A stretch of 64,000 nucleotides of DNA from JAUWVG01 sp964633715 (GCA_964633715.1 CAZWHQ010000005.1:51961-115960), one strand, 5' to 3'. Positions 17,127 to 26,888 are shown, counted from the stretch's first letter. Program-made: numbers and translations. The notes: a model not told the origin generated them from the letters alone.

Positions 17127-18173
17127 ATGAACTTAACTCTTTTTATCATAATTTTTGGTGCCGCACTCCTTGTCCTTTTTGGTTTTCTCATCTGGTCCAT
17201 CCGGACCACCACTCGAAAAATCGAAAATTTAAAAGAATCTACAGATGACAGTAAGGCTCTCTCCCTTATGCAGCAGCAAATCGGCCAGCTCACCCAAAAC
17301 ATCAACCAGCAGCTGCAGAACTTGAGCGGGCAGTTCCAGAAGACCACAGGCGATATCGGAGGAACCCTGGGAGAAGTCAAAAAAGACCTGGGAAATATGG
17401 AACATGTCACACGACAGGTCCTGGACAAGGCCAAAAGCATCTCCAATCTGGAGGATCTGCTGCGGGCTCCAACATTTCGAGGAGGCCTCGGGGAACTCTT
17501 CCTTGGTGATCTGCTCTCCCAGATCCTGCCTCCCGCCCATTTCAACCTCCAGTATAAATTTAAAAGCGGAGAGATCGTTGATGCGGTCATCCACATCGGA
17601 AGCAACATCGTCCCGATCGATTCCAAATTCCCGCTGGATAATTTTAAAAAACACCTGACAGAGGAAAATCCAAAACAAAAGGAAGATCTACGAAAAAAAT
17701 TTGTCACAGATGTTAAAAGGCATATTTCAGAAATTGCAAAAAAATATATTCTCCCCGACGAGCATACCTTTGATTTTGCTCTTATGTACGTACCAGCGGA
17801 AAATATCTATTACGAAACAATTCTCAAGGATGAAAACTTTGGAGATGAACGGAGTATTTTTTCCTACGCCATACAAAAACGAGTCATACCTGTCTCCCCC
17901 AACTCTTTCTATGCTTACCTCCAGGTGATTGTGTTGGGACTTAAAGGCCTTCAAATCGAAAAATCGGCCAGGGCCATTTTTCAATCACTCTCCCGGCTCC
18001 AGGGAGATTTAAGCCGGTTTAAAAAAGACTTCGAAGTCCTCGGCTCACACCTGGGCAACGCCAAGAGCAAGTTTGATGACGCCGATAAACGTCTCGATAA
18101 GTTTGCTGACAAACTCGAACTTGTCAGCGAATCCTCTGTTGAAAAACTCCCCAAGGCAAAAAAAGAAGTCTAA
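17127..18173 (+). CDS. rmuC: RmuC-family DNA recombination protein
   Basis: A protein of 348 aa. An N-terminal membrane helix (residues 2-22) is followed by a coiled coil (30-110) and the RmuC nuclease-like domain (about 110-300). The domain has the conserved RGGLGELFLGDLL block and the PIDSKFPLDNF strand, the latter resembling the PD-(D/E)XK core. RmuC limits DNA inversions at repeats in E. coli. It is shorter than the E. coli protein (about 475 aa), mainly in the coiled coil and C-terminal tail. It is divergent from tRNA-Lys. Its 3' end overlaps the convergent methyltransferase-like gene by 4 nt. Confidence 0.92.
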   Translation: MNLTLFIIIFGAALLVLFGFLIWSIRTTTRKIENLKESTDDSKALSLMQQQIGQLTQNINQQLQNLSGQFQKTTGDIGGTLGEVKKDLGNMEHVTRQVLDKAKSISNLEDLLRAPTFRGGLGELFLGDLLSQILPPAHFNLQYKFKSGEIVDAVIHIGSNIVPIDSKFPLDNFKKHLTEENPKQKEDLRKKFVTDVKRHISEIAKKYILPDEHTFDFALMYVPAENIYYETILKDENFGDERSIFSYAIQKRVIPVSPNSFYAYLQVIVLGLKGLQIEKSARAIFQSLSRLQGDLSRFKKDFEVLGSHLGNAKSKFDDADKRLDKFADKLELVSESSVEKLPKAKKEV

Positions 18174-18841
18174 AATTCGAGAACAGTTACTGTTTCTAAA
18201 AAATCTGTAAAAGGAAACATGTCAAAAGCCTCTATTGAACGAATAGAATAGCCAGATTTCCGCCAAAACTTCAGGTCCCGAAGAAAAGTTTCCAAAAAAC
18301 ACGAGACAAGACAAATTGTGTGCGGCCGTTGAGAAGCTATCGTTTCTATCACAACCGGAGATAATCCTTGTCGGGGAGGATTGAGAATAATCAAATCATC
18401 TCTCGAAAAAATGTTTTCAATCAGGGTTTTCGCAAGTTCTAGATAGAATCCTGACGCCCCCTTTTTAACCGAGAGAATGACAAAACAATTCTTTCGCCCA
18501 AAAGTCAGCTGAATTTCAAATCCATTGACAGGATATGCCTTATAGTTATAAGAAATGATTTCGTAAACATCACGGACACATTTCCTGCCCCATTTTGGCA
18601 ATATCCAAAGACTTTTTTTGGCTGGAACCTCACCCTCAATTGGATCGGTTCCCATTATCCGGATATTGTCGTTTTTATCATAAATTTTAAACTTGGCGCG
18701 GTTCCGGAATCCATCTTCAACAGGAGTGGGAAAAATATATGAGCAGAGGTTACCTAATTCCAGCGTGTCCAACTGTCCCCTCATTTTTGTTGTTTTTTCT
18801 TTGAGATAAATGGGATATATGTCTTGAAGGTTATATGTCAT
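18170..18841 (-). CDS. Shortened TrmA/RlmD-like m5U methyltransferase homologue
   Basis: A protein of 223 aa against about 360-450 for the family. The N-terminal FRNRAKFKIY block matches the start of the TrmA/RumA catalytic region. The C-terminal blocks LNPPRQGL, LVSCFLETFLRDL (catalytic Cys region, normally SCNPxTLARDL) and DMFPFTDFLETV are clear. The SAM-binding motif I stretch (D-x-F/Y-x-G-x-G), which should lie between them, is missing: the protein passes straight from the substrate-side strands to ILNPPRQ. It may have lost SAM binding or be a decaying copy. It is the last gene of the ABC exporter operon, 9 bp behind the permease. Confidence 0.65.
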   Translation of the reverse strand: MTYNLQDIYPIYLKEKTTKMRGQLDTLELGNLCSYIFPTPVEDGFRNRAKFKIYDKNDNIRIMGTDPIEGEVPAKKSLWILPKWGRKCVRDVYEIISYNYKAYPVNGFEIQLTFGRKNCFVILSVKKGASGFYLELAKTLIENIFSRDDLIILNPPRQGLSPVVIETIASQRPHTICLVSCFLETFLRDLKFWRKSGYSIRSIEAFDMFPFTDFLETVTVLEF

Positions 18842-18850
18842 CCAATCAAA

Positions 18851-19615
18851 TTAGACACTTTCACTTTTTTCAAAGAAAAATGCGCCGAGTGAGATCATGA
18901 CCAATGCAAATCCCACCATCATTCCAAAATTGAAGAGGATGGAATAAGACGATATTCCTGCGAGCAAGCCTCTCAATCCATCAACTCCGTATGTCAGCGG
19001 ATCAAGAAACGAGATGTATCTCAACCAAGATGGAAAGTTTTCCAATGGATAAAAGGCGCCTGAGAGAAAAAGCAACGGGAATATCACAAAGTTCATCACA
19101 ATGGAAAATCCCTGCATATCTTTCATCTTGGAGGCAAAAATAAGGCCGAGTCCGAGGAAGGCCACGGAAATTAATATCATAAAACCTATCGCCAATCCCA
19201 AGGAAGGGATGGATTTTATCCGGAAACTCAAAAGAGAAGAAACACCCAGTATAAATAATCCCTGTATCAATGCTGTTGTCACCCCACCGGCAATTCTTCC
19301 AAGTACGATCGAAACACGAGGAACAGGAGCCACCATGATTTCCTTGAGGAAACCGAATTCTCTATCCCAGAGAACGGAAAGACCACCAAAAGTGGATGAA
19401 AAGAGCAGGTTCATTCCTACTATCCCCGGCACAAGATAAAGGAAATAATCCACGTCCCCGCTCATCCCGGGCACCGCAATTCTCCGGAAACCCATCCCTA
19501 AAAAAGCCAGGAAAAAAAGAGGCATGGCCACAGTTCCGAAAATTCTCGATTTTGCGCGGAGAAACCGCTTCATTTCTCTGAGCCACAGAACATAAATTGC
19601 GGTTGGGTATATCAT
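18851..19615 (-). CDS. ABC-2 type transporter permease
   Basis: A protein of 254 aa with six membrane segments in the ABC2_membrane pattern, including the family block FPLLFLSGAFYPLENFP-like region near residues 183-200 before the last helices. It forms the membrane part of an exporter with the ATPase encoded just upstream; the genes overlap by 4 nt. DrrB-like permeases export drugs, lipids or polysaccharides, and no substrate can be read from the sequence. Confidence 0.9.
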   Translation of the reverse strand: MIYPTAIYVLWLREMKRFLRAKSRIFGTVAMPLFFLAFLGMGFRRIAVPGMSGDVDYFLYLVPGIVGMNLLFSSTFGGLSVLWDREFGFLKEIMVAPVPRVSIVLGRIAGGVTTALIQGLFILGVSSLLSFRIKSIPSLGLAIGFMILISVAFLGLGLIFASKMKDMQGFSIVMNFVIFPLLFLSGAFYPLENFPSWLRYISFLDPLTYGVDGLRGLLAGISSYSILFNFGMMVGFALVMISLGAFFFEKSESV

Positions 19616-20610
19616 CGTCTTCGCCCCATCCGCCCTCTCATCATGGCCCTATTCCGTTCGGTGCGGCTGGCTTCCTCCTGCCTTATCGTCCGGCCAGTAT
19701 AATGAAGGAACACATCTTCGAGGCTGGGTTTCCGAAGATGTACGCAGGTGATCTGGACGTTTTTTTTACTGGCTAAATTGATCAACTCCGGAATTCGCCT
19801 CTCCCCCTTCTCCATTGTCAAGCTCAGATGGGCGTTGTGTTGAGTCAACGTTTTTATCCACTCCAAGCTTTCCATCACATAGACCAATTCATCCGATTTT
19901 CCCTCAACTTCAAGAGTGACGACATCGCCGCCGAGAATATCCTTTAGCCTGGATGGTGAATCCAGAGCGACAAATTTTCCCTGATCCATGATGGCAATCC
20001 GGGAGCATAAAAAATCGGCCTCTTCCATATAATGAGTGGTCAGTATAATTGTGACATCTGTTTCTCTATTGAGTTTTTTTATGTAATCCCAGATATGGCG
20101 TCTTGTCTGGGCATCGAGCCCAAGCGTGGGTTCGTCCAGAAATAAAACCTTCGGCCTGTGAATCAATCCGCGTGCGATTTCCAGCCGCCTCTTCATGCCT
20201 CCAGAATATTTCTCCACCAGAACACGTTCCTTTTCAGTCAGGTCGACCAGGTTGAGGACATCCTTGATTCTTGCCTTCCGGTCCTCTTTTCCGATCCCAT
20301 ACATCATGGAGTGAAACTCAAGGTTTTCTCGCCCAGTCAGTTTGGAGTCCAGCGCCGGCTCTTGGAACACAACACCAATGCTGCGCCTCACATCATCTCT
20401 ATTCTTAGAAAAATCAAAGCCGGCAACAGTCCCTGAACCGGATGTTTTTTTCAGGAGAGTGGACAGTATATTGATTGTCGTTGTCTTTCCAGCCCCGTTC
20501 GGACCAAGGAGGCCGAAGAGTTCCCCTGTATTCACGTGGAAGGTGATATCGTTCACAGCCTTTACACCGTTAAAGTTTTTTGTCAGGTTTTTAACTTGAA
20601 TGGCTTTCAT
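19612..20610 (-). CDS. ABC transporter ATP-binding protein (DrrA-like)
   Basis: A protein of 332 aa. The Walker A motif is GPNGAGKTT (residues 37-45), the signature YSGGMKRRLEIA, and Walker B with D-loop LFLDEPTLGLD, then the switch His in LTTHYME. A C-terminal extension beyond residue 230 matches DrrA-type exporters and ends in an Arg-rich tail (RMGRRR). It powers the permease of the next gene. The gene upstream, a small membrane protein, ends 8 bp before it, so all four genes from 21083 to 18170 probably form one operon. Confidence 0.92.
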   Translation of the reverse strand: MKAIQVKNLTKNFNGVKAVNDITFHVNTGELFGLLGPNGAGKTTTINILSTLLKKTSGSGTVAGFDFSKNRDDVRRSIGVVFQEPALDSKLTGRENLEFHSMMYGIGKEDRKARIKDVLNLVDLTEKERVLVEKYSGGMKRRLEIARGLIHRPKVLFLDEPTLGLDAQTRRHIWDYIKKLNRETDVTIILTTHYMEEADFLCSRIAIMDQGKFVALDSPSRLKDILGGDVVTLEVEGKSDELVYVMESLEWIKTLTQHNAHLSLTMEKGERRIPELINLASKKNVQITCVHLRKPSLEDVFLHYTGRTIRQEEASRTERNRAMMRGRMGRRR

Positions 20611-20618
20611 TTTTATAA

Positions 20619-21083
20619 CTAAAACACTAACCTGTATCCTATTGCAGCCTCATTCCAAGTTGGATCGAGGTGCAGAGCCAAACCCATCTCAAGTCTTTTC
20701 CCTTTGCTCGTCATGATTAAACCACCTACGACCATTACAGATCCCGTACCCATAAATAGATATCCCCAATTCTTGTATTTTTGTTCGCAGCAAGCACCGC
20801 CAAATTTTTTAGAGCCGATAAAAAATATCGTACCCATTACAGTCAACAGTCCTCCCCCAATAAAAAGCAGGCGACCCGTTTTTTGCAGAGAATTGGCCTT
20901 TTCGATATCCCGGAGCTTTTGGGCCATATAACCAGAGTCAAACTCGAACAGGGAAGGCGTTAGAACAACTTTTTTAAGACTCGATGGTCCGTATTGTGAA
21001 CTCAAATAGATATTTGTCTCACTAGGAAAACAAAGGCTGGATACAAGAATAAAAAGAGACAGTGTCAAACAAATTTTTTTCAC
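20619..21083 (-). CDS. Exported small membrane protein of unknown function
   Basis: A protein of 154 aa starting at a GTG with GGAGAAGGA upstream. It has a signal peptide (residues 3-19), then two hydrophobic segments (about 71-90 and 108-124) separated by a GGACCEQKYKNWG loop with a vicinal Cys pair. The C-terminus (residues 130-154) is beta-like, ending in IGYRLVF with an aromatic terminal residue. It is the first gene of the ABC exporter operon. I do not recognise the family; an envelope accessory of the exporter is a guess from position. Confidence 0.6.
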   Translation of the reverse strand: MKKICLTLSLFILVSSLCFPSETNIYLSSQYGPSSLKKVVLTPSLFEFDSGYMAQKLRDIEKANSLQKTGRLLFIGGGLLTVMGTIFFIGSKKFGGACCEQKYKNWGYLFMGTGSVMVVGGLIMTSKGKRLEMGLALHLDPTWNEAAIGYRLVF

Positions 21084-21154
21084 ATCCTTCTCCTATTACA
21101 AAAGATGAGTCTTTCTTTTTCCATTTACCGCGGTTTGCCCAGCCCACCAACAAT

Positions 21155-22630
21155 CTACTTGGAGAGTCCAAAAGCATACATATTGTTTTCTGTCCGCACA
21201 TAGATCCTCCCATCTACAATGGCCGGTGTGGCCATCATCCTCTCCTTCAAATCGTTTCGTGCCAAAACGTTCAGATCATCTCCGGGTTCAAAAACCGTTA
21301 TCACACCCCGAGCAGAAGGCACATAAATTTTCCCATCCCCAACAACCGGCGATGCGTAGTAAGGCCCCCCTACTCTCAATTTGTCCTGGTATTTCAGCTC
21401 TCCCGTCGCTGCTACTAAACAGGAGGCAATTCCCCCATTTTTAACCATATAAACGCGTCCATCGTAATAGAGTGGGGATGGGCACTCTGGAACTCCATAA
21501 TTGTGCTTCCAGACAATATCAGGCTCTTTTTCGGGATCGCTGGAAGGACGAAGCGCCAAAAGGGCATTTTCCTGTTTAAAGCTGTTAAGAAAAGAAATCA
21601 TTTTGGCCCATTCTTTGACCGTGATTTTGCCGCTGCGGTCGACGTCCAAGAAATTAAAAAAACCGGGGAGAGGATGATCCCCTTCCCCGTCAGCATCGTA
21701 TCTCGACAGAATGCTTTGATTGTCTTTGACTTCTTCGCGTGTCAACTCACCGTCTTTGTCTTTGTCATATTCCTCTAACAGTTCGTCAAATTCGGGCAGT
21801 CCAATGACTTCGGGATTGTTCTTCATATTGTAAGACGTAGTAAACACCAATCCTTCTCCGTGTACAGGAGTTATACAGGGCTCATCTGTAAGTCCCGGAA
21901 TTGACCAGCGTTCATCTCCTGTTTTTGCATCGTAGGCCGTCATCCACCAAATGCCGTAAACAACCAGTTCATCGACTCCATTGTTTGACCACAGCATGGG
22001 TGTTGACCAAGCTGCAGCAAACTTCTCCCGCAGTGTTTTCCATACAGTTTCTCCTGTCTCAGGATTTATGGATTCAAGATAGGAGCCAGCCTTCTGATCG
22101 TTACAAAAGATTAGGTTATCCCCTGCCAAAATCAGAGAGGCCGCCGTTCCGTACATACTTAGAGGAGGGGGAAGAGTTCTCTTCCAAATCTCACGGCCTT
22201 CAAAATCATAACAGAGCAATCCGTATGAGCCAAAATAGACAAACACGTGTTTGCCATCGGTTGCAGGAGTGGGTGACGCAGGAGAATTTATTGGATGAAC
22301 ACGTTCGAGTTTTTCCGGTGTCACAGACTGTCTCCACAGAATTTTTCCGCTGTTCCGATCCAAACAGATTGTCTCCAATTTTTTATCCACCTGGCCTGTA
22401 ATAAATATACGGTCCCCCCAAATGCATGGTGAAGAATTCCCTTTGCTCACTTCACTCTTCCAGATCATATTGTTTGTTTGGTCAAACTCCACTGGAAGTG
22501 CCGGTCCTTCTTTGGCAATCCCTAATCCGCCAGGGCCTCTAAACTGAGGCCATTTGGTTTGATCTGAGACTAGATTCAAATTAAAAATAATCAAACAGGT
22601 AAATAGCAGAACAATTGTTCGTCTTCGCAC
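21155..22630 (-). CDS. Secreted PQQ-like beta-propeller with inserted EF-hands
   Basis: A protein of 491 aa with a GTG start, AAGGAAA upstream and a signal peptide (residues 4-20). Repeated strands of the type SPCIWGDRIFITG, SPTPATDGKHVFVYFG and ASPVVGDGKIYVPSA are PQQ-binding-like (quinoprotein) propeller blades. Between blades, at about residues 285-340, two EF-hand loops are present (DKDKDGELTREE and DVDRSGKITVKEW), so calcium is likely bound. Such proteins are periplasmic; a real PQQ cofactor is not implied because catalytic residues are not evident. It is probably a single-gene unit with its own promoter. Confidence 0.85.
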   Translation of the reverse strand: MRRRTIVLLFTCLIIFNLNLVSDQTKWPQFRGPGGLGIAKEGPALPVEFDQTNNMIWKSEVSKGNSSPCIWGDRIFITGQVDKKLETICLDRNSGKILWRQSVTPEKLERVHPINSPASPTPATDGKHVFVYFGSYGLLCYDFEGREIWKRTLPPPLSMYGTAASLILAGDNLIFCNDQKAGSYLESINPETGETVWKTLREKFAAAWSTPMLWSNNGVDELVVYGIWWMTAYDAKTGDERWSIPGLTDEPCITPVHGEGLVFTTSYNMKNNPEVIGLPEFDELLEEYDKDKDGELTREEVKDNQSILSRYDADGEGDHPLPGFFNFLDVDRSGKITVKEWAKMISFLNSFKQENALLALRPSSDPEKEPDIVWKHNYGVPECPSPLYYDGRVYMVKNGGIASCLVAATGELKYQDKLRVGGPYYASPVVGDGKIYVPSARGVITVFEPGDDLNVLARNDLKERMMATPAIVDGRIYVRTENNMYAFGLSK

Positions 22631-22683
22631 GTCTGTTTCCTTAATTCATCGATTTACCAGATAAGACAATCTCATAGAGTTAC

Positions 22684-22712
22684 AGGATAGTAATAAGCAT
22701 CATTTCTGTCAA
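22684..22712 (-). promoter_or_regulatory. Sigma70 promoter of the PQQ-like gene
   Basis: Minus strand: TTGACA (22712-22707), a 17-nt spacer and TATCCT (22689-22684), leaving a leader of about 50 nt before the GTG at 22630. Confidence 0.6.
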
Positions 22713-22727
22713 TTAAAGAAAAGTTTA

Positions 22728-23330
22728 ATGTGGATGAGGGGTCAGCGGCAATCAACGGATCCGCATCATCTTATGGAAAGAATAAATACAGAGTTGGAGA
22801 AACGCTGTCCGGAATTCGATTTTCTATCGACTATGGCCGACACTCCCGAAGCGGCAGAAAAGATTCTAGCTGAGGACTCTTTATCTGGGATTGACGGTTA
22901 TCTTGTCTACCAGATGAACTGCTGGAACCAGATTGTCCAAACAATTGTCGAATCCGGCAAACCCGTTCTCTATGCCGATTTTCAATATGGTGGGAGCGGC
23001 GGTTTCCTGGTCTACACGGCACGTTTTTTGCGCAATAAGACAGCCAATATCGGTTTTGTTGCCTCTACTAGAAAGGACGACCTGGTTGCCATGACAGCAT
23101 TGACTCAGGGGCGGCCGGGATTTATATCTGATCCAGTCATCGAGACAGCCTCAAGGCAGATAATATATGCCCATTGTGCAGCATCCAATCGAGTATTCGG
23201 ACCGCAGAGTGAAATACTAGTCAAGCTCATCCAGAAAGTATTTGGCCCACACATGATTGATATTCAAATCAAGAGTTACTTTAAATTCAGCATGTGCCTT
23301 CTCGGTATTCCCCTGTCCCAGATACCCTAA
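22728..23330 (+). pseudogene. Remnant of a sugar-isomerase-like gene
   Basis: The open frame (200 codons) holds two blocks that I recognise from L-fucose-isomerase-like family proteins of Acidobacteria and Planctomycetes: IVESGKPVLYADFQYGGSGG with FLVYTARFLR, and LTQGRPGFISDPVIETA with IIYAHCAASNRVFGP. In intact relatives these blocks are separated by well over 100 residues; here they are joined directly after VASTRKDDLVA. The homology then ends at VFGPQ, and from 23217 the frame merely runs antisense into the DUF5107-TPR gene. No signal peptide or normal N-terminus precedes it. The gene therefore looks internally deleted and truncated at both ends. Confidence 0.7.
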
Positions 23331-26300
23331 ACCCAAAAGATGATGGGCCTGGGCAAGTCTTTTGGCTGCCGACTGTTTCTCGCCGAATTTTATAAAAAAA
23401 TCTAAAGAGGTCGACGTTTCAATTCTTTCCTTTCCCAAATCAATTAATTTCTGGAAAATCTCAAAGGCCTCATCTCTTTTTCCCAACTTTTCCAATGATA
23501 GAGCCTGAAAATAGCTTATTTCGGAAAGTCCTCTCTTAAGTTCGATGGAATTGAGGTAATAGGCCTTGGCCTGCTCTGTATCACCCAGGGCCTCATAGGT
23601 TCTCCCGATAAAGTAGAAAATTTGAGCAGCCCTTCCTCCATTAGCAGGCCTTCCCACCTCGAGGTTTTTTGGATATTCGAGGGCCTTAAGATAATCCAGA
23701 AGAGCTTCATCATAGTGTTTTTTTTGGAAAGATTCACACCCTCTAAAAATATGGGCATCCACATAGACATTGTGTATCTGTCCACCTCCCTCCCAGACAT
23801 GGAAGTGATGATTCCGCAGCAGTTCGATTGCCCGGCTGTAGTCTCCTGTCTCCACCAGGAGAAGGATCTCGCGTGAATAGGAGTCATCCCTCTCTTTGAC
23901 AACATCATGGTGTTCCACCAGAATTTTAAGCCTGTCCCTTTGAGGCTTTTTATCCGTTTCATACAGCAAATCCAATTCATAAAAGAGCCTCGGTTCTTCA
24001 GGATTCAATTTAGCGGCCTTCTCCATGTGTTGAACGGCTTTGGTTATATCATTATTCACGCGAGCAGAGGCCATTCCCAAGTTGCGTTGAGAGAGATAAA
24101 AGCTGTCATCGATTAAAACAGATTGTTCCCAGTATTCGACAGCTCTTTCGGGCTGCAAATCAAAAAGGATGTTTCCCAAGTAGTAGGGCGCACGCCCATC
24201 GTCAGGATTAACTTCCTGGGCTCTTAAAAGAACATCCACAGTCTCTGCGCGAAAAGGAAAACAGTAGTCGGCAGGTTTTTGACTCGCTTTATTAAAGTAG
24301 ACGGCAGCCAATTGATTGTCTCCCTTTCGCTCCAAGTAATAGGCCATAAAGTAATAGGGTAACGGATTGGACGATGCACCATCTTCTCCTTGATCGCATA
24401 CTCTTCGCAGCACGTCTGCGGCTTCCTCCCAGAAACCACAGTTGCCGTAATCCACGGCTAATTCCAGGTAGGATTGAACAGATCCTCTCATGGCTTTGGC
24501 AAGAATGTATAACCGATCTTGTGCAACATCCCCAAAACCAGATTGTTTTTTTACCAAGTAGAGCTCGTTTCCAGCCCAAAAATCCAGTGGATAAAACTTC
24601 AAAACATCACAGGCCAATTTGTCTGCTTCTTTGTATCTCTCCAGCTTCCGAAGAATTGTGGTTTTAAGATTTAAACACTTGAGATTTTCTGCATTCCCTT
24701 TCAGTGATCTGTCGCAAAATTCCAATCCTTTTTTATAGTCTTTTTTCAGGCAGGCCAATTCGGCCAAACAATAGTAGCTGGCAGCACTCCAAGCCTGGCT
24801 CCACGTGGTTTTGTAAAATGTCTCGAAAGCCTCACTCATTTTTTTCTGAGCCCTTAGGGCAACTCCCAAATAATAGAAGGCTTCACCGTCTTTTGGACTC
24901 GTATAGTTATTCGTGATCCTCTTTAAAGCCACCCTTAGCTTCTTTTCAGCCTCTTCATATTTGCCGCGCTTTAAACTTTGGATTCCCAGGGCCGTATTCG
25001 CCTGGACATTTCCCGGATCTCTCTTCAAAATTTCTTCATAGTAAGGATCCGATTCCAAGACAGGGCTGTAGAACTGCTCTAGCCGTACCCCCGTTTGATA
25101 GAGTTCTTCGGCTGTTGGGATGGTTTCAGGAGACCGTGCCGGCTTAACAGGTTCGGGAAGAGGTCTTCCTTTTCTTTTTTTTGGTTGGTAGCTAATAAGT
25201 TCCTCCCCATCCTGAGAGAGGAGAACAGCGCGCAGAGTTTCCTTGTCTGCTCCAGAAGAGAGGACAATGCTTTTTATAAAAGGTTTGGACGGGCCAATAT
25301 CGAATATTTCTTCATAGACTTTTTTTCCATTCAACTCGAGTCGTGCTTTTGCACCCTTATGTTCTTGTGTCGTAATAAATCCGATTTCAACGTTTTTCGG
25401 GGAAATCATCTCCAAGTTTACGGCCCCCTCAAGGTTAGCATTTTTGACACTTTTGACATCGCGTATGGGATACCAATATTGCTTGACAGTCCGGAGTTCA
25501 TACGGTTGAAGCCAGCTGTAGTCGGGTTGGTTATCCGAAAAAGCGCCAACCATAAGCTCGATATACGGACCATCGGTTTCAGTCAGAATGTCCTCCCACA
25601 TCTTTCCCCGCTCACCAGTTCCCCAAGTCCAGAACTTTTTCCCGGGTACAAGGTGATGGTCGGCCACATGCACCACACCCGCTTTTTTGCCGTGATCGTA
25701 TCCGGCTAAAAAATCATCTTCGTAATTCCAGGCAAATAATGATGTGGCAGAAGGATGGTTTTTCCACCAGCTGACATCGACTCCCGCTGTATAGTCCACA
25801 CGATTGTATGTCTGGCGTGAAACCGGCCATTCGGAAAATTGATTCTTTCCGTGATAAGTGGCAAATTCGGTTCCCGGTGGAAAAATAATTTGATAATCCT
25901 CATTGGTGTGGACTGCGACATTGGCCCAGCAGAGGATAGAATGGACAAAGGAAGTTCGGTTAAAAATCTTAATTGTTGCCTCAAGGTAAGACTTATCTGG
26001 ATAGAGAGTTAATCCCACAAGCCATGTCATCCTGTGGCGGAGCTCTAACTCACCCACCCAGATTGTTTTGCTTCCATCCTGATTCTCTTCCAGCACATAA
26101 TCGACAGGCAAAAAGCTTGTGGCCCGGTGATGGTGCGGGATGTTCCACTCAACACCTCCCGAAATCCACGCTCCAAGCATTCCGATGAGAGCTGGCTTTA
26201 TGACGTGCTGACGGTAGAAAAAATCATAATTATTCGATTTATCCAAGGCTGAAAAAATCCTTCCGCCGATTTCAGGCAAAACACACAATTGAATATAGTC

Positions 26301-26591
26301 ATTTTCCAGATACAGAGCCCTGTAGGATTTTTCTTCTCGAACATCCGTCAACTTATCAAGCATAGGATATGGATAGACCGGCCCTTTAGCACCCTGATAG
26401 GCTCGGCCTTCATAAAACCTCGGGAGTTTGTCAGCCTGTCCAACAAGATAAGTTGGGATAACCAAATCCTCTTCCCAGATTTTGACCTTTCCCTCCCATT
26501 CCACTGAAGCTTCGCACAGAAAAACAAAGGAGAAAAAGAATAGAAAAAGAACAGAGATTATTTTTCGGCCTGTTTGATTACAGTCTGCCAT
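23217..26591 (-). CDS. Exported DUF5107 and TPR-repeat protein
   Basis: A protein of 1124 aa. A signal segment (residues 11-28) precedes a DUF5107 domain (about 30-400): the block LCVLPEIGGRIFSALDK, the SGGVEWNIPHHH motif and TWGTGERGKMWEDI are visible and suggest an aldose-epimerase or galactose-mutarotase-like supersandwich. From about residue 490 to the end at least a dozen TPR-like repeats follow (for example GIQSLKRGKYEEAEKKLRVAL and IGRTYEALGDTEQAKAYYLNS). This architecture recurs in Acidobacteria and Bacteroidetes, probably for carbohydrate handling or scaffolding in the periplasm. It has a strong own promoter and a good SD (GAGAGGA). The 3' end abuts the isomerase remnant. Confidence 0.88.
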   Translation of the reverse strand: MADCNQTGRKIISVLFLFFFSFVFLCEASVEWEGKVKIWEEDLVIPTYLVGQADKLPRFYEGRAYQGAKGPVYPYPMLDKLTDVREEKSYRALYLENDYIQLCVLPEIGGRIFSALDKSNNYDFFYRQHVIKPALIGMLGAWISGGVEWNIPHHHRATSFLPVDYVLEENQDGSKTIWVGELELRHRMTWLVGLTLYPDKSYLEATIKIFNRTSFVHSILCWANVAVHTNEDYQIIFPPGTEFATYHGKNQFSEWPVSRQTYNRVDYTAGVDVSWWKNHPSATSLFAWNYEDDFLAGYDHGKKAGVVHVADHHLVPGKKFWTWGTGERGKMWEDILTETDGPYIELMVGAFSDNQPDYSWLQPYELRTVKQYWYPIRDVKSVKNANLEGAVNLEMISPKNVEIGFITTQEHKGAKARLELNGKKVYEEIFDIGPSKPFIKSIVLSSGADKETLRAVLLSQDGEELISYQPKKRKGRPLPEPVKPARSPETIPTAEELYQTGVRLEQFYSPVLESDPYYEEILKRDPGNVQANTALGIQSLKRGKYEEAEKKLRVALKRITNNYTSPKDGEAFYYLGVALRAQKKMSEAFETFYKTTWSQAWSAASYYCLAELACLKKDYKKGLEFCDRSLKGNAENLKCLNLKTTILRKLERYKEADKLACDVLKFYPLDFWAGNELYLVKKQSGFGDVAQDRLYILAKAMRGSVQSYLELAVDYGNCGFWEEAADVLRRVCDQGEDGASSNPLPYYFMAYYLERKGDNQLAAVYFNKASQKPADYCFPFRAETVDVLLRAQEVNPDDGRAPYYLGNILFDLQPERAVEYWEQSVLIDDSFYLSQRNLGMASARVNNDITKAVQHMEKAAKLNPEEPRLFYELDLLYETDKKPQRDRLKILVEHHDVVKERDDSYSREILLLVETGDYSRAIELLRNHHFHVWEGGGQIHNVYVDAHIFRGCESFQKKHYDEALLDYLKALEYPKNLEVGRPANGGRAAQIFYFIGRTYEALGDTEQAKAYYLNSIELKRGLSEISYFQALSLEKLGKRDEAFEIFQKLIDLGKERIETSTSLDFFIKFGEKQSAAKRLAQAHHLLGLGYLGQGNTEKAHAEFKVTLDLNINHVWAKYFLDELD

Positions 26592-26629
26592 TTATTCCTC
26601 TCAGAGACTAACGTTGTTTTTTGTCTTAT

Positions 26630-26658
26630 TATTTATGCCAGACGGCTCAAACTGTCAA
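26630..26658 (-). promoter_or_regulatory. Sigma70 promoter of the DUF5107-TPR gene
   Basis: Minus strand: TTGACA (26658-26653), a 17-nt spacer and TAAATA (26635-26630), about 40 nt upstream of the ATG at 26591. The rest of the gap to 26888 shows no further gene. Confidence 0.6.
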
Positions 26659-26888
26659 CTCTCAGGATTTTCAACTGGTAAAACAAATGCAGAGCCTTCA
26701 CAAACTTCAGCTTCAGATCCTCTGTTTTAAAGCAAAAACTGTAGGCAAAAGTTATAAAAAGAAATGATGTTAAAAATACTTGAATTAAACAGTTCTATAT
26801 ATGAGAATAAGCCCACATGTCATAGAGGGTAGGAAAATTAATTGTAATCTAAAAAAAGTTGTTTTAGGTATGTTTCAATAATCTACAA

